From positions 1 through 64,000 of the forward strand of contig NZ_CAKAKB010000002.1 of NCBI RefSeq assembly GCF_916618755.1: DNA of 64,000 nt. Direction: 5' to 3'. This stretch comes from Actinotalea sp. Marseille-Q4924. Lineage in GTDB: Bacteria > Actinomycetota > Actinomycetes > Actinomycetales > Cellulomonadaceae. Made by a program: the position numbers and the translations under genes. Positions 6,968 through 17,523 of this stretch are shown here, piece after piece. The notes below the pieces were generated by a model, which searched no databases, was not told the DNA's origin, and was given only the letters and a program-made list of their open reading frames with translations. Numbering within the stretch: position 1 is the stretch's first letter; every line of letters starts with the position of its first letter.

Positions 6968-8110
6968 TCAGGGGACGGGGGCGCCGACGCGCAGGCCGGC
7001 GCGGTGCGCGGCGGCGTGGGCCTCCGCGAGCACCTCGCGCACCGGCATGCCGGCCTGGTGCGCCGCGCGACGCACGTCCTCGTACTCCGGCATCGCCTGG
7101 ACGACCGTGCCGTCACGCAGCCCGAGCTTGACCCGCACGGGACCGGCCGGCGTGGTCACCTCGACCCACGTCCGGTCCAGCACGTGCTTCGTCACGGGGG
7201 TCTCGCGCCACCCCAGCGTCGTCGTGTGCCGCCACAGCACGTCGCCGACCGTGGCGACGAGGTGCGACGGGCACAACACGTGGACCGTGTGCGCTGGTCG
7301 CCCCTTCTTCATGAGCACGGGGGTGAGCCAGGCGTCGGAGGCGCCCGCCGCCAGCAGTGCCGCGACGACATCCGGCCACAGGCGGGGGTCGAGGTCGTCG
7401 ACGTTCGCCTCGAGGACGACGGCGCCCGGGGTGCCGGGGCGCTCCGGGTCCGCCTCGTCCCCGAGGAGGACCTGGAGGGTGCGGTCGTGCTCGCCGGCGC
7501 CGACGCCGGAACCCCGCACGCGCATGGCCGGGAGCGGACCGGGACGGTCGGCCGCGGTGGTGACGAGTGCCACGCCGGCAGACGTCGTGCCGGCACCGCC
7601 GGGCACGACGTCCCAGCCCTCGAGGAGCCGCAGCGTCGTCGGGCCCGACGCGGACCCGACCGGGCCCACGGCGACGGGGGAGAGCACGACGTGCTCCACC
7701 CCCAGGTCGACCAGAGCCGCGCAGACCGCGACGAGACACGCGACGTCCTCGGGCGCGCCCGCGCCCGGCAGGACCGCGTCGCCCGGCGGTCCACCCACGG
7801 CGGCCGCGAGGCGCTCGAGCGAGCCGAGAGCACGCGCGCGGACCCGGTGGTCGACGTCGGCGTCCTCGACCGCCCGCCGGAGGTCCGACCACGACAGGGC
7901 GGGCTGGTCCACGGCGAGTGCCTGCAGGTCCACGGTGGTCGCCGACACGTCGCCGCGGCGGGCCGGGCGTCCGACCACGCGCACGGTCCCGGGCGCGACG
8001 CCGTCGACGGCGGCCTGCATCACCGTCGTCGCCGCGCCCGCGTCGACGAGCGCACCGAGGAGCAGCTCGCCCGTCAGCCCCTCGGTGGCGTCGACCCACA
8101 TGGTGCCCAT
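6968..8110 (-). CDS. larC: LarC nickel-insertion protein
   Basis: The 380-residue protein is the DUF111/LarC family. It carries the MWVDATEGLTGE start, PTTLRLLEGW and the C-terminal EANVDDLDPRLW and MKKGRPAHTV segments. LarC inserts nickel into the pyridinium-3,5-bisthiocarboxylate nucleotide that becomes the nickel-pincer cofactor of lactate racemase and relatives. In some species larC is split by a programmed frameshift; here it is one intact frame. No larA, larB or larE is close, so the partner genes must lie elsewhere. The ATG follows GGGAGGA at a spacing of 7. Confidence 0.92.
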   Translation of the reverse strand: MGTMWVDATEGLTGELLLGALVDAGAATTVMQAAVDGVAPGTVRVVGRPARRGDVSATTVDLQALAVDQPALSWSDLRRAVEDADVDHRVRARALGSLERLAAAVGGPPGDAVLPGAGAPEDVACLVAVCAALVDLGVEHVVLSPVAVGPVGSASGPTTLRLLEGWDVVPGGAGTTSAGVALVTTAADRPGPLPAMRVRGSGVGAGEHDRTLQVLLGDEADPERPGTPGAVVLEANVDDLDPRLWPDVVAALLAAGASDAWLTPVLMKKGRPAHTVHVLCPSHLVATVGDVLWRHTTTLGWRETPVTKHVLDRTWVEVTTPAGPVRVKLGLRDGTVVQAMPEYEDVRRAAHQAGMPVREVLAEAHAAAHRAGLRVGAPVP

Positions 8111-8186
8111 GCCGCAGTCCTCCCGGTCCGAGCCCTCATCGTGCCAGGGCGACGGCGGGCCAGGCGCTGCAGCGGAGCAGGCGCGC

Positions 8187-8603
8187 TCAGGTGTTGGGCT
8201 CGGCGGCCGAGATGTCGGCGAGCGTGGACTGGGGGTCCCTCTCGACGGCGAGGTCGCCGATCGACACGATGCCGACGAGGTCGTCCCCGACGGTGACCGG
8301 CAGGCGCCGGACGTCGTGCTGCCGCATGACCTGCGCGGCCTCCTCGAGGGACGTGTCGGGCGTCACCGTGACGAGGCCGGTGCTGCAGGCCTGGCGCACC
8401 GGGTCGTCCGGGCTGCCGCCGACGGCGAGGACCCGCACGACGAGGTCGCGGTCCGTCACGATGCCGAGGAGCCTGCCGTCCTCCACGACGACGACGTCGC
8501 CGATGTCGCCGGCGCGCATGAGCTCGGCCGCCTCACGCACCGTGCCGGTCGCCTCGATGGTCACGGGGTCGGGGGTGATGACGTCTGCGATGGTCTGGGC
8601 CAT
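8187..8603 (-). CDS. Two-CBS-domain protein
   Basis: The 138-residue protein consists of two CBS domains (about residues 7-60 and 72-128). They have the usual endings GDVVVVEDGRLLGIVTDRDLV and RRLPVTVGDDLVGIVSIGDLA. CBS pairs bind adenosyl ligands such as AMP or ATP and act as energy or redox sensors. The protein is the stand-alone type often linked to stress or dormancy in actinobacteria. A GGAGGAC ribosome site precedes the ATG. It follows larC on the same strand direction but is probably separate. Confidence 0.93.
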   Translation of the reverse strand: MAQTIADVITPDPVTIEATGTVREAAELMRAGDIGDVVVVEDGRLLGIVTDRDLVVRVLAVGGSPDDPVRQACSTGLVTVTPDTSLEEAAQVMRQHDVRRLPVTVGDDLVGIVSIGDLAVERDPQSTLADISAAEPNT

Positions 8604-8852
8604 GACGGTCCTCCGTCGGTGCCGGCGCGCTCCCGGGCGGAGCGTGCTCACCCCCACCATGGGCATGCCAGGCCCCGGCCGCATCCCGGCGCGGCCGGCC
8701 GCGCCACGCGGAGCGGGACCGGCGGTCGCACCGCCTCCGAGGATCGTCGTCGGGCGGACCTTCGGCCCTCCCGGTGGCCGCGACCCGGGGGGACCGTCGA
8801 AAGGGTGTGGCGGTGCGCCGTGGCGCCGCCCACGGCTCCGAGGAGGTGTGGC

Positions 8853-9245
8853 ATGCGTACCGCAGCCGCGATCGCGATCTTCCTGTTCGGGTCCACGTTC
8901 CTGTGGATGACGGCGTCCTTCGCGGGCAGGACGCCACCGCCCACGGGCGCCCTGTGGACCGTCGTCAACGTCCTGAGCCTCGCGGCCGTCGTCGGGTTCA
9001 CCGCCCTGGCATGGGCCGTGTGGAAGGACCTGTCGTGGTGGGAGCCGGTCGCTCTCGTCTCCGCCGTGGTGGGGCTGGCCGCCGTCGTCCCGTTCGTCGT
9101 CGCCGTCCGCGGGATCGAGCCGGGACTGGGGGACATGGGCGTGCAGATCAACCTGTGGAGCCACGCGCTGGGCGCGGTGGCCGTCCTGCTCCTCGTGCGG
9201 TCCGCCGCCGCCCACGACTGGTTCGTCGACGTGCTCCAGCGCTGA
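8853..9245 (+). CDS. Small membrane protein, four helices
   Basis: The 130-residue hydrophobic protein has transmembrane segments at about residues 5-24, 34-56, 64-86 and 100-118. The family is not recognised. The start is supported by AGGAGGTG about 5 bases upstream of ATG 8853. It converges on the IclR gene and is divergent from the CBS gene. Nothing further can be said about its role. Confidence 0.75.
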   Translation: MRTAAAIAIFLFGSTFLWMTASFAGRTPPPTGALWTVVNVLSLAAVVGFTALAWAVWKDLSWWEPVALVSAVVGLAAVVPFVVAVRGIEPGLGDMGVQINLWSHALGAVAVLLLVRSAAAHDWFVDVLQR

Positions 9246-9299
9246 GCACCCGGCGGCCCGCCCCACGCGGACGCGGGCCGGGTCGCACCCGCGCGGCGG

Positions 9300-10106
9300 T
9301 CAGCGGGCCGACGGTGGGGTGGCGCGCGCCCCGAGGCGATGGCTCAGGTCCGTGGCGGCACGACCGACCGCCGCCACGAGGCCCGCGCGCGCGTCCGGCG
9401 CGACGTCGGCCGCCGCGAAGGTGACCGCGATCCCGGCGACGGGACGGCCGGTGTGGTCGACCGCGGACTGCGCGACCGACGCGAGACCCGCCGTCACCTC
9501 GCCGTCCTCGCTCGCGTACCCGCGGGCGCGCACCTCCCGCAGCACCCGCTGGAGCGCCCGGAGGTCGCGGGGTCCCGTGCCGGTGCGGTCGACGAACGCC
9601 GTCGTCGCCGGGAACAGCGCCCGGACCTGCGCGGCGGGCAGGCCGGCCAGCACGGCGCGGCCGCTGGCGGTCAGGTGGCTGGGCAGCCGCACGTCGACGT
9701 CGGACACGAGGGACGGTCGGCCGGGGGCCCGTTCCTCGACGAGGTACAGGACGTCGCGGCCGTGCAGGACGGCGAGGTGCGCGCTCTGCCCGGTCGTGTC
9801 GACGAGTCGGGCGACGATCGGCCGCGCCAGCCGCGTCAGCGGCGCCTGGCGGGTGTAGGCCGAACCCAGTCCCAGCGCCGCGACGCCCAGCCCGTAGCGC
9901 CGCTCCTCGGGCAGGTGGGTGACGAAACCCTCCTCCACCAGCACCGACAGCAGGTGGTAGACCGTCGAGCGCGGCAGGTCGAGGCTCCGCGCGATCGCCG
10001 CCGCGGGGGAGGGTCCCGCCTGCGCGGCGAGGAAGGCCAGCACCCGGACCGCCGATCGCGCGGCCGGGACGTCCCGCCCGGTCGTCACCCTCGCCGTCGC
10101 GTCCAC
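9300..10106 (-). CDS. IclR-family regulator of hut operon
   Basis: The 268-residue protein has an N-terminal winged helix (RSAVRVLAFLAAQ ... LDLPRSTVYHLLSVLVEEGFV, about residues 16-75) and a C-terminal IclR ligand-binding domain. The GTG start has AGGAGG 8 bases upstream. It is transcribed away from hutH across an 84-bp gap with a perfect palindrome. The arrangement makes it the likely histidine/urocanate-responsive regulator of hutHUFI; this is an inference from position. Actinobacterial hut operons are often controlled by IclR or other local regulators. Confidence 0.9.
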   Translation of the reverse strand: MDATARVTTGRDVPAARSAVRVLAFLAAQAGPSPAAAIARSLDLPRSTVYHLLSVLVEEGFVTHLPEERRYGLGVAALGLGSAYTRQAPLTRLARPIVARLVDTTGQSAHLAVLHGRDVLYLVEERAPGRPSLVSDVDVRLPSHLTASGRAVLAGLPAAQVRALFPATTAFVDRTGTGPRDLRALQRVLREVRARGYASEDGEVTAGLASVAQSAVDHTGRPVAGIAVTFAAADVAPDARAGLVAAVGRAATDLSHRLGARATPPSAR

Positions 10107-10120
10107 ACGCGCCGCCTCCT

Positions 10121-10136
10121 GTCTCGTATCCGAGAC
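10121..10136. promoter_or_regulatory. Palindrome, likely IclR operator
   Basis: The sequence gtctcgtatccgagac is a 6-bp inverted repeat with a 4-bp centre. It lies in the 84-bp gap between the divergent iclR and hutH starts and touches the iclR ribosome site. IclR regulators bind palindromes of this size, so it is the best operator candidate for both genes. Confidence 0.6.
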
Positions 10137-10190
10137 GGTAGCCCGCCGCAGGGCCTTCTGGCAGGGACGACGCGGGTGTGTGATGGCGCC

Positions 10191-11771
10191 ATGACACAGG
10201 TGTCGTCGGCGCACGTCGTCGAGGTGGCGGGCGCGCCGCTGACGGTCGCCGACGTCGTGGCGGTCGCCCGGCACGGGGCACCTGTCCGGCTCACCGACGG
10301 CGTGCTGGACGGCCTCGCCACGAGCCGCGCCGTCGTCGAGGCGCTCGCGGACGACCCGGTGCCCCACTACGGCATCTCGACCGGCTTCGGCGCCCTGGCC
10401 CGCCGGCACATCCCACCGGTCCGCCGCGCGGACCTGCAGCGGAGCCTCGTCCGCTCCCACGCCGCAGGATCCGGTCCGGAGGTCGAGCGGGAGGTGGTGC
10501 GCGCCCTGCAGCTGCTCCGCCTGGCGACGATGGCCACCGGCCGGACCGGCGTGCGGCCCGTCACCGCCCGGACCTACGCCGCCATGCTCGACGCCGGCAT
10601 CACGCCGGTCGTCCACGAGTACGGCTCGCTCGGCTGCTCGGGCGACCTCGCACCCCTCGCGCACGTCGCGCTCGCGGCCACGGGGGAGGGCCCGGTCCGC
10701 GACGCCGACGGCGTCCTGCGCCCGGCCGGTGAGGCGCTCGCCGCGGCGGGGATCGCGCCGCTCGTCCTCGCCGAGAAGGAGGGCCTGGCACTCATCAACG
10801 GCACCGACGGGATGCTCGGGATGCTCTGCCTGGCCCTGCACGACCTGCGGACCCTGCTGACGACGGCGGACGTCGCGGCGGCGATGAGCGTCGAGGCGCT
10901 CCTCGGCTCGGACGCGGCGTTCGCGGAGGACCTCGTCGCGCTGCGTCCCCACCCCGGTCAGGCAGCGGCCGCCGCGAACCTGCGCCGCCTCCTCGCCGGC
11001 TCCTCGATCATGGCCAGCCACCGCACCCTCGCCGACGACGGCACGGTCGCCTGCACCCGCGTGCAGGACGCCTACTCCCTGCGCTGCGCCCCCCAGGTGC
11101 ACGGGGCCGCGCGCGACACCGTCGACCATGCGCACGCCGTCGCGGACCGCGAGCTGGCGGCGGCGATCGACAACCCGGTGGTGACGGTCGACGGCCGGGT
11201 CGAGTCGAACGGCAACTTCCACGGTGCCCCGGTGGGCTACGTCCTCGACTTCCTCGCCATCGCCGTCGCCGACGTGGCCGGGATGAGCGAACGGCGCACC
11301 GACCGGTTCCTCGACGTGGCCCGCAGCGACGGGCTGCCGCCGTTCCTCGCCCACGACCCCGGCGTCGACTCCGGCCTCATGATCGCCCAGTACACGGCCG
11401 CCGGACTCGTCGCCGAGCTCAAGCGCCTCGCGGTGCCCGCCAGCGTCGACTCGATCCCGTCGTCGGCCATGCAGGAGGACCACGTCTCGATGGGCTGGCA
11501 CGCGGCGCGCAAGCTGCGCCGGGCGCTCGACGGCCTCACCCGGGTGCTCGCCGTGGAGGTGCTCACCGCCGCCCGCGCCCTGGACCTCCGCATCGCGACG
11601 GGCCTCCCGGCCGCCGCCGGGACCGACGCCGTCCGTCGACTCGTCCGCGAGCACGTCGCCGGCCCGGGGCCCGACCGCCACCTCGCCCCCGAGATCGAGG
11701 CCGTCGTCGGCCTCGTCCGCGACGGTGCCGTCACCCGGGCCGCGACGGACGCCGTCGGACCCCTGACCTGA
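10191..11771 (+). CDS. hutH: Histidine ammonia-lyase
   Basis: The 526-residue enzyme removes ammonia from L-histidine to give trans-urocanate, the first step of histidine breakdown. The electrophilic MIO group arises from the internal tripeptide C149-S150-G151 in [14 protein letters not shown]; a cysteine in place of the usual alanine is also known from Streptomyces. Other family segments are STGFGALA near the N-terminus, LINGTDGM, and the C-terminal [21 protein letters not shown]. Length is typical. The ATG has no strong ribosome site. It is the first gene of the hut operon, divergent from the IclR gene. Confidence 0.96.
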   Translation: MTQVSSAHVVEVAGAPLTVADVVAVARHGAPVRLTDGVLDGLATSRAVVEALADDPVPHYGISTGFGALARRHIPPVRRADLQRSLVRSHAAGSGPEVEREVVRALQLLRLATMATGRTGVRPVTARTYAAMLDAGITPVVHEYGSLGCSGDLAPLAHVALAATGEGPVRDADGVLRPAGEALAAAGIAPLVLAEKEGLALINGTDGMLGMLCLALHDLRTLLTTADVAAAMSVEALLGSDAAFAEDLVALRPHPGQAAAAANLRRLLAGSSIMASHRTLADDGTVACTRVQDAYSLRCAPQVHGAARDTVDHAHAVADRELAAAIDNPVVTVDGRVESNGNFHGAPVGYVLDFLAIAVADVAGMSERRTDRFLDVARSDGLPPFLAHDPGVDSGLMIAQYTAAGLVAELKRLAVPASVDSIPSSAMQEDHVSMGWHAARKLRRALDGLTRVLAVEVLTAARALDLRIATGLPAAAGTDAVRRLVREHVAGPGPDRHLAPEIEAVVGLVRDGAVTRAATDAVGPLT

Positions 11772-11793
11772 GCGTCCGCCGAGAGGAGCCACC

Positions 11794-13437
11794 ATGACCG
11801 TCCGCGCCCCGCGCGGCACCGCGCTCACCGCCCGGTCCTGGCAGACCGAGGCGCCGCTGCGGATGCTCATGAACAACCTCGACCCCGACGTCGCGGAGCG
11901 CCCCGAGGACCTCGTGGTCTACGGCGGCACCGGCAAGGCGGCCCGCGACTGGCCGAGCTACCACGCCATCGTCCGCACGCTGACGACGCTCGCCGACGAC
12001 GAGACGCTGCTCGTCCAGTCCGGCAAGCCGGTGGGCGTGCTCCGGACCCACGAGTGGGCGCCGCGCGTCCTCATCGCCAACTCGAACCTCGTCGGGGACT
12101 GGGCGACCTGGCCGGAGTTCCGGCGGCTCGAGGCGCTCGGGCTGACGATGTACGGGCAGATGACCGCGGGCTCGTGGATCTACATCGGCTCGCAGGGCAT
12201 CCTCCAGGGCACGTACGAGACCCTCGCCGCCGTCGCCGCGAAGCGCTTCGGCGGGACGCTCGCCGGCACGCTCACGCTCACCGGCGGCTGCGGCGGGATG
12301 GGCGGGGCGCAGCCGCTGGCGGTCACGCTCAACGGCGGGGTGTGCCTCGTCGTCGACGTCGACCGGGCGCGCCTGGAGCGCCGCGTGCGCGACCGGTACC
12401 TCGACGGTGTCGCGACCGACCTCGACGAGGCGGTCGCCACCGCGCTGGCCGCGAAGGCCGAGCGGCGCGCCCTGTCGGTCGGCGTGGTCGGCAACAGCGC
12501 GGCCGTGGTCCCCGAGCTGCTGCGGCGCGGGGTCGAGGTCGACGTGGTCACCGACCAGACGTCCGCGCACGACCCCCTCGCCTACCTGCCTCTCGGCGTG
12601 GACGTGGCCGACTGGCACGGCTACGCGACGGGCAAGCCCGAGGAGTTCACCGAGCGGGCGCGGGAGTCCATGGCCCGCCACGTCGAGGGCATGGTCGGTT
12701 TCCTCGACGCCGGTGCGGAGGTGTTCGACTACGGCAACTCCATCCGCGACGAGGCCCGCCAGGGCGGCTACGACCGGGCGTTCGCCTTCCCGGGGTTCGT
12801 GCCGGCGTACATCAGGCCGCTGTTCGCCCAGGGCAAGGGTCCGTTCCGCTGGGCCGCCCTCTCCGGCGACCCCCGCGACATCGCGGTGACCGACCGGGCC
12901 GTCCTGGACCTCTTCCCCGATGACGACCACCTCGCCCGGTGGATCCGCGCCGCGCAGGAGCGGGTCGCGTTCCAGGGCCTGCCGGCGCGGATCTGCTGGC
13001 TGGGCCACGGCGAGCGCGACCGCGCGGGCCTGCGGTTCAACGAGCTCGTCGCGGCCGGCGAGATCACCGCCCCGGTGGTCATCGGGCGCGACCACCTCGA
13101 CTCGGGCTCCGTGGCGTCGCCGTACCGGGAGACGGAGGCGATGGCGGACGGCTCGGACGCGATCGCCGACTGGCCGCTCCTCAACGCCCTGGTCAGCACC
13201 GCGTCGGGCGCGACCTGGGTGTCCGTCCACCACGGCGGCGGGGTCGGGATCGGGCGGTCCCTGCACGCCGGCCAGGTCAGCGTCGCGGACGGCACGGGCC
13301 TCGCGGCCGCCAAGCTCGCGCGGGTCCTGGCCAACGACCCGGCCACCGGGGTCCTGCGCCACGCCGACGCCGGCTACGACGACGCCGTCGCGACGGCTGA
13401 CGCGCACGGTCTGCGACGGCCGATGGCCGAGGGATGA
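11794..13437 (+). CDS. hutU: Urocanate hydratase
   Basis: The 547-residue protein is urocanase. It hydrates urocanate to 4-imidazolone-5-propionate using a tightly bound NAD+ as electrophile. Typical segments are [25 protein letters not shown] (the NAD-binding glycine region with the conserved cysteine) and [11 protein letters not shown] near the C-terminus. The start follows a GAGAGGAG site, 22 bp after hutH. Second gene of the operon. Confidence 0.97.
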   Translation: MTVRAPRGTALTARSWQTEAPLRMLMNNLDPDVAERPEDLVVYGGTGKAARDWPSYHAIVRTLTTLADDETLLVQSGKPVGVLRTHEWAPRVLIANSNLVGDWATWPEFRRLEALGLTMYGQMTAGSWIYIGSQGILQGTYETLAAVAAKRFGGTLAGTLTLTGGCGGMGGAQPLAVTLNGGVCLVVDVDRARLERRVRDRYLDGVATDLDEAVATALAAKAERRALSVGVVGNSAAVVPELLRRGVEVDVVTDQTSAHDPLAYLPLGVDVADWHGYATGKPEEFTERARESMARHVEGMVGFLDAGAEVFDYGNSIRDEARQGGYDRAFAFPGFVPAYIRPLFAQGKGPFRWAALSGDPRDIAVTDRAVLDLFPDDDHLARWIRAAQERVAFQGLPARICWLGHGERDRAGLRFNELVAAGEITAPVVIGRDHLDSGSVASPYRETEAMADGSDAIADWPLLNALVSTASGATWVSVHHGGGVGIGRSLHAGQVSVADGTGLAAAKLARVLANDPATGVLRHADAGYDDAVATADAHGLRRPMAEG

Positions 13438-13444
13438 CGCCGCC

Positions 13445-14818
13445 GTGACCCCGCCGTCGGCCGCGTACTGGTGCGAGCGCGCCTGGCTGCCGGACGGCGT
13501 CGTCGTGCGGGTGCGGGTGGAGGTCGCGGACGGCCTGATCCGCACGGTGCAGGCCGGCGCCGACCCGCGACCGGGTGACACGCGCCTGCCGGGCGTCGTC
13601 CTCCCGGGGCTCGCGAACGCCCACTCCCACGCGTTCCACCGCGCGCTGCGCGGCTGGACGGACGGCGCGCTGCCCGGCCCGACGGACGGCGCCCTGCCCG
13701 GCGGGCGCGGCGACTTCTGGTCCTGGCGTCGGCAGATGTACGCGCTCGCGGAGGCCCTCGACCCGGACGGCTACCACGCCCTCGCCCGCGCCGTCTTCGC
13801 GGAGATGGTGCTGGCGGGCGTCACCGCCGTCGGGGAGTTCCACTACCTGCACCACCCACCCGGCGGCGGCCGCTACGCCGACCCCAACGCCATGGCCGCG
13901 GCCCTGCGCGCGGCGGCGGAGGAGGCCGGGCTCCGCCTGACGCTGCTGGACGCGTGCTACCTCACCGGTGACCTCGGCGAGCCGCTCACCGGGGTGCAGC
14001 ACCGCTTCGGGGACGGGGACGCCGCCGGCTGGGCGGAGCGCGTGGACCTGCTCCGGCCGGACGCCGGGTTCCGGGTCGGTGCGGCCGTGCACTCCGTGCG
14101 CGCGGTCCCACGGGAGCAGGTCTCGGAGGTCGTCCGCTGGGCGGGGGAGAAGGACGCCCCGCTGCACGCCCACCTGTCGGAGCAGCCGGCGGAGAACGCG
14201 CGGTGCCGCGCCGCCTACGGCCGCACCCCGGCGCAGGTCCTCGACGACGCCGGCTTCCTCGGCCCGGGCAGCACGGTGGTCCACGCGGTCCACGTCACCG
14301 ACGACGACGTCGCGCTCGTGGGTCGGTCGGGCACCACGGTCTGCCTCTGCCCGACGACGGAGCGCGACCTCGCCGACGGCATCGCGCCCGCCGGCGCGCT
14401 ACGCGACGCGGGCAGCCCGTGGTGCGTGGGCACGGACCAGCACGTCGCCGTCGACGTGCTCGCCGAGGCCCGCGCGGTGGAGATGCACGAACGCCTGGCG
14501 ACCGGCCGGCGGGGGACCTTCTCGCCGGCCGAGCTCGTCGACGCGGCGACCGTCGCGGGACACCGGTCGCTCGGCTGGGCCGACGCCGGCGCGCTTGTGG
14601 CCGGCGCCCGGGCGGACCTCGTCGCGGTGCGGACCGACAGCGTCCGCACCGCCGGGTCGGACCCCGCGCAGGTCGCGCTCGTGGCGGGCGCCGAGGACGT
14701 CCGCACGGTGGTGGTCGACGGCCGCGTCGTCGTCGACGACGGGGTGCACCGGCTGGGCGACGTCGGACGCCTGCTGGCCGACGCCGTCGGCGCGGTGCGC
14801 GCCCGGGCGGACCGGTGA
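13445..14818 (+). CDS. hutF: Formimidoylglutamate deiminase
   Basis: The 457-residue amidohydrolase has the metal-binding HSHAFHR (residues about 61-67), a HAHLSEQP motif and a C-terminal GTDQHVAVD aspartate motif. HutF converts N-formimidoylglutamate to N-formylglutamate and ammonia. The GTG start lies 7 bp after hutU. It indicates the five-step route, in which N-formylglutamate must then be deformylated. No HutG or alternative deformylase gene is in this operon. It overlaps hutI by four bases. Confidence 0.92.
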   Translation: MTPPSAAYWCERAWLPDGVVVRVRVEVADGLIRTVQAGADPRPGDTRLPGVVLPGLANAHSHAFHRALRGWTDGALPGPTDGALPGGRGDFWSWRRQMYALAEALDPDGYHALARAVFAEMVLAGVTAVGEFHYLHHPPGGGRYADPNAMAAALRAAAEEAGLRLTLLDACYLTGDLGEPLTGVQHRFGDGDAAGWAERVDLLRPDAGFRVGAAVHSVRAVPREQVSEVVRWAGEKDAPLHAHLSEQPAENARCRAAYGRTPAQVLDDAGFLGPGSTVVHAVHVTDDDVALVGRSGTTVCLCPTTERDLADGIAPAGALRDAGSPWCVGTDQHVAVDVLAEARAVEMHERLATGRRGTFSPAELVDAATVAGHRSLGWADAGALVAGARADLVAVRTDSVRTAGSDPAQVALVAGAEDVRTVVVDGRVVVDDGVHRLGDVGRLLADAVGAVRARADR

Positions 14819-16029
14819 CCGGCCCCGGGACGCCCGCTGTGCCCGAGGGCGACGGCGTGGCGGGGGCGCCGTCCGCGACGCTGGTGACGGGCATCGTGGA
14901 GCTCGTCACGAACGACCCCGCCCGCGGCGGGACGGTCGGGCTCCTGCGGGACGCCGCCGTCGTCATCGTCGGCGACCGCGTTGCATGGGTGGGGCCGGCG
15001 GCGCACGCGCCCGACGCCGACCGACGGGTCGACGTCGGCGGACGGGCGGTGGTCCCCGGCTTCGTGGACTCCCACACCCACGCCGTCTTCGCCGGCGACC
15101 GGGCCGGGGAGTTCGCGGCCCGCATGGCGGGCGAGCGGTACGACGGCGGCGGCATCGCCTCGACGGTCGCCGCCACGCGCGCCGCCGACGACGACGCCCT
15201 GCGCGCCGGCCTGCGCCGCCTGCTCGCGGAGATGCGCGCCCAGGGCACGACGACCGTCGAGGTCAAGAGCGGGTACGCCCTCACGGTCGACGGCGAGGCC
15301 CGCCTGCTGCGGCTCGCCCGGGAGGCCACCGCGGAGACGACGTTCCTCGGCGCGCACGTGCTCCCGCCCGAGTACGCGCGCGACCGGGCGGGGTACGTCG
15401 AGCTCGTGGCGGGGCCGATGCTCGCCGCCTGCGCGCCGTCCGCCCGGTGGGTCGACGTCTTCTGCGAGCCCGGGGCGCCCACGGCGTTCGACGCGGACGA
15501 GGCGCGGCACGTGCTCGGGGCGGGCACCGCCGCCGGTCTCGAGGCGCGCGTGCACGGCAACCAGCTCGGGCACGGGCCCGGTGTGCGCCTGGCGGTCGAG
15601 ACCGGTGCGGCGAGCGTCGACCACTGCACGTACCTCGACGACGACGACGTGGCCGCCCTGAGCGCCGGGCGGACCGTCGCGACGCTCCTGCCGCTCGTCG
15701 AGCTGAGCACCCGCTCGCCCTACCCGGACGCGCGCCGGCTCCTCGACGCGGGCGTCACCGTCGCCCTCGCGACCGACTGCAACCCCGGCACGTCGTTCTC
15801 CACCTCGATGCCGCTCGCGATCGCCCTGGCCGTCCGCGAGATGCGGATGACGCCCGCGGAGGCCGTGCACGCCGCGACCGCCGGGGGCGCGCGGGCGCTG
15901 CGCCGCGACGACGTCGGCTCCCTCGTCGTCGGGGCGCGCGCCGACCTCACCGTCCTCGACGCGCCGTCGCACGTGCACCTGGCCTACCGCCCGGGCGTAC
16001 CCCTCGCGCGGGCGCTCGACCTGCCCTGA
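14815..16029 (+). CDS. hutI: Imidazolonepropionase
   Basis: The 404-residue metal-dependent amidohydrolase opens the ring of imidazolone propionate to N-formimidoylglutamate. Visible features are [10 protein letters not shown] (metal histidines), [24 protein letters not shown] and the catalytic ATDCNPG. The GTG start overlaps the hutF stop (GTGA). In pathway order HutI acts before HutF, although the gene is last. The frame ends at a modest hairpin (16032-16050) that may end the operon transcript. Confidence 0.95.
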   Translation: MTGPGTPAVPEGDGVAGAPSATLVTGIVELVTNDPARGGTVGLLRDAAVVIVGDRVAWVGPAAHAPDADRRVDVGGRAVVPGFVDSHTHAVFAGDRAGEFAARMAGERYDGGGIASTVAATRAADDDALRAGLRRLLAEMRAQGTTTVEVKSGYALTVDGEARLLRLAREATAETTFLGAHVLPPEYARDRAGYVELVAGPMLAACAPSARWVDVFCEPGAPTAFDADEARHVLGAGTAAGLEARVHGNQLGHGPGVRLAVETGAASVDHCTYLDDDDVAALSAGRTVATLLPLVELSTRSPYPDARRLLDAGVTVALATDCNPGTSFSTSMPLAIALAVREMRMTPAEAVHAATAGGARALRRDDVGSLVVGARADLTVLDAPSHVHLAYRPGVPLARALDLP

Positions 16030-16142
16030 CCCGAGGACCTTCGGACCTCGCGTCGTGCGGGTGCCGGGTCGAGCCTCGTCCCTGGGGAGCCGTGCCGCCG
16101 ACCCGCCGGGGGACCGCCGCACCACCCGGGAAGGGGGGCGTC

Positions 16143-16871
16143 ATGCACCGGGTCGGAGCCGCGGAGGTCGTGCCGGACGTGCGTCGGTACCGGGGCCTGG
16201 TCCTCACCGGCGCGTGGGTCGCCCTGGCGAGCGTGGGGATGATCGTCCTCCAGGTCGGCATCTACGTCGTCTGGCCGCCCCCGACGACGACGGCCGGGTT
16301 CTTCGCCCTGCTGCAGGAGGACCCGCTGCGGGGGCTCGTCGCCCTCGACGTGCTCTACGTCGTGTCGAACCTTCTCGCCTACCTCCTCTACTTCGCGCTC
16401 GCGGTCGTGCTGTGGCGCGTGAGCCGGTCGGGCGTCGTCGTCGCACTCGCGTTCGGGACGCTGGGCATGGCGGCGTACATGGCGTCCCCGCGAGCGGTCG
16501 AGATGCTGACGCTCGCCCGGGCCTACGGCGAGGCGGACGAGGCCGGTCGCGTGGCGCTCCTCGCGACGGGCGACGGCATGCTCGCGACCTGGATGGGCAC
16601 GGCTTTCGACGTGTACTACTTCTTCAACCTCGTCACGCTGCTCGTCCTCGCCGTGCTCGTGTGGCGCTCGGACGTGTTCAGCCGGGCGACGGCGACGTGG
16701 GGGCTGGTCGCCGCCGTCCTCATGGCCGTGCCGTCCAACTTCGGCGCCGTCGGCCTCGTCTTCGCGCTGGCGTCGCTGGTGCCGTGGTCGGTGTTCGCCG
16801 TCCTCGTGTGGGCGCGGCTGCGGTGGCTGGTCCGGGTGAGCGACCGCCAGGACGCCGCCGTCCTCGTGTGA
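16143..16871 (+). CDS. Multi-spanning membrane protein (DUF4386-like)
   Basis: The 242-residue protein has about six transmembrane helices: residues about 19-41, 58-82, 88-108, 143-163, 172-190 and 195-220. It has the layout of DUF4386-type membrane proteins of unknown function; the assignment is tentative. ATG 16143 follows a GGAAGGGGGG stretch. It stands after the hut operon on the same strand, 113 bp downstream. Confidence 0.75.
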   Translation: MHRVGAAEVVPDVRRYRGLVLTGAWVALASVGMIVLQVGIYVVWPPPTTTAGFFALLQEDPLRGLVALDVLYVVSNLLAYLLYFALAVVLWRVSRSGVVVALAFGTLGMAAYMASPRAVEMLTLARAYGEADEAGRVALLATGDGMLATWMGTAFDVYYFFNLVTLLVLAVLVWRSDVFSRATATWGLVAAVLMAVPSNFGAVGLVFALASLVPWSVFAVLVWARLRWLVRVSDRQDAAVLV

Positions 16872-16880
16872 GCGTGCGTC

Positions 16881-17453
16881 CTACGGCAGTCGCGACGGGA
16901 GCCGGCGCACGGCCTGGCCCGCTCGCGACGGGTCGAGCGGCACCGGGCTGACGAGCGCTGCGGGGCCGCGGTGCAGGGTGCCGCCGGTCACGGGCATGCA
17001 CCGGACGCCGCCACGCCCTCGCAGCGCGGCGTGCGCGCCCGGTACCAGCACCCGGTCCATCCAGGCGCAGGGGTTCGCGGGCCGCCCGACGCGCAGCCGC
17101 ACCGCGGACCCGCCGGACTCGAGCACGACCTCCTCGCCGAGGAGCGGTGCCAGCTCGGCGCCGCGGAGGACGACGTTGCGGCGCGTCAGGAGCGGGTCGA
17201 GCGCTCCCGCACCGAGCTCGGCGGCGACGGCCTCGAGGGCCTCCGCCGCGAACAGGGTCACCGCGGCGTCCATGTGCGCGGCCTTGCCGAAGAAGCGGTC
17301 GCCGACGATGCCCTTGCCCGCCACGACCTCCGCGCGGTCGGCGTCCGTCGTCGGGACCGCGACCGCACCGTCGCGCGGGCGGCCGAAGTACGCGTGCTCG
17401 GAGGACACCAGCAGGTGGAGGATCTCCACCGGGTAGCGGTGCGGCGCCGTCAT
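16881..17453 (-). CDS. MOSC domain protein
   Basis: The 190-residue protein is a stand-alone MOSC domain, the sulfur-carrier fold shared with Mo-cofactor sulfurases. Segments are VVAGKGIVGDRFFG, RRNVVLRGAEL, the C-terminal RPANPCAWMD with the conserved cysteine, and GRGGVRCMPVTGG. MOSC proteins are thought to carry persulfide sulfur to metal cofactors or to bind a pterin cofactor. It converges on the membrane gene at 16143-16871. Confidence 0.9.
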   Translation of the reverse strand: MTAPHRYPVEILHLLVSSEHAYFGRPRDGAVAVPTTDADRAEVVAGKGIVGDRFFGKAAHMDAAVTLFAAEALEAVAAELGAGALDPLLTRRNVVLRGAELAPLLGEEVVLESGGSAVRLRVGRPANPCAWMDRVLVPGAHAALRGRGGVRCMPVTGGTLHRGPAALVSPVPLDPSRAGQAVRRLPSRLP

Positions 17454-17523
17454 GCCGGGGACTCTGCCACAGCGCCCGACCGACCCCGGCAGCGCTCGAC
17501 TGACCCTGGCCGGCACCCGTCGT

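Noticed and set aside
9300-11876. Very long open frame (858 codons) on the minus strand across hutH
   Set aside because: Only the part up to GTG 10106 has IclR features; the rest is the antisense shadow of hutH, a usual effect of high GC.
16032-16050. Terminator after hutI
   Set aside because: The hairpin is only 5 bp plus 2 bp with a mismatch and no T tract, too weak to list as a feature; mentioned under hutI.
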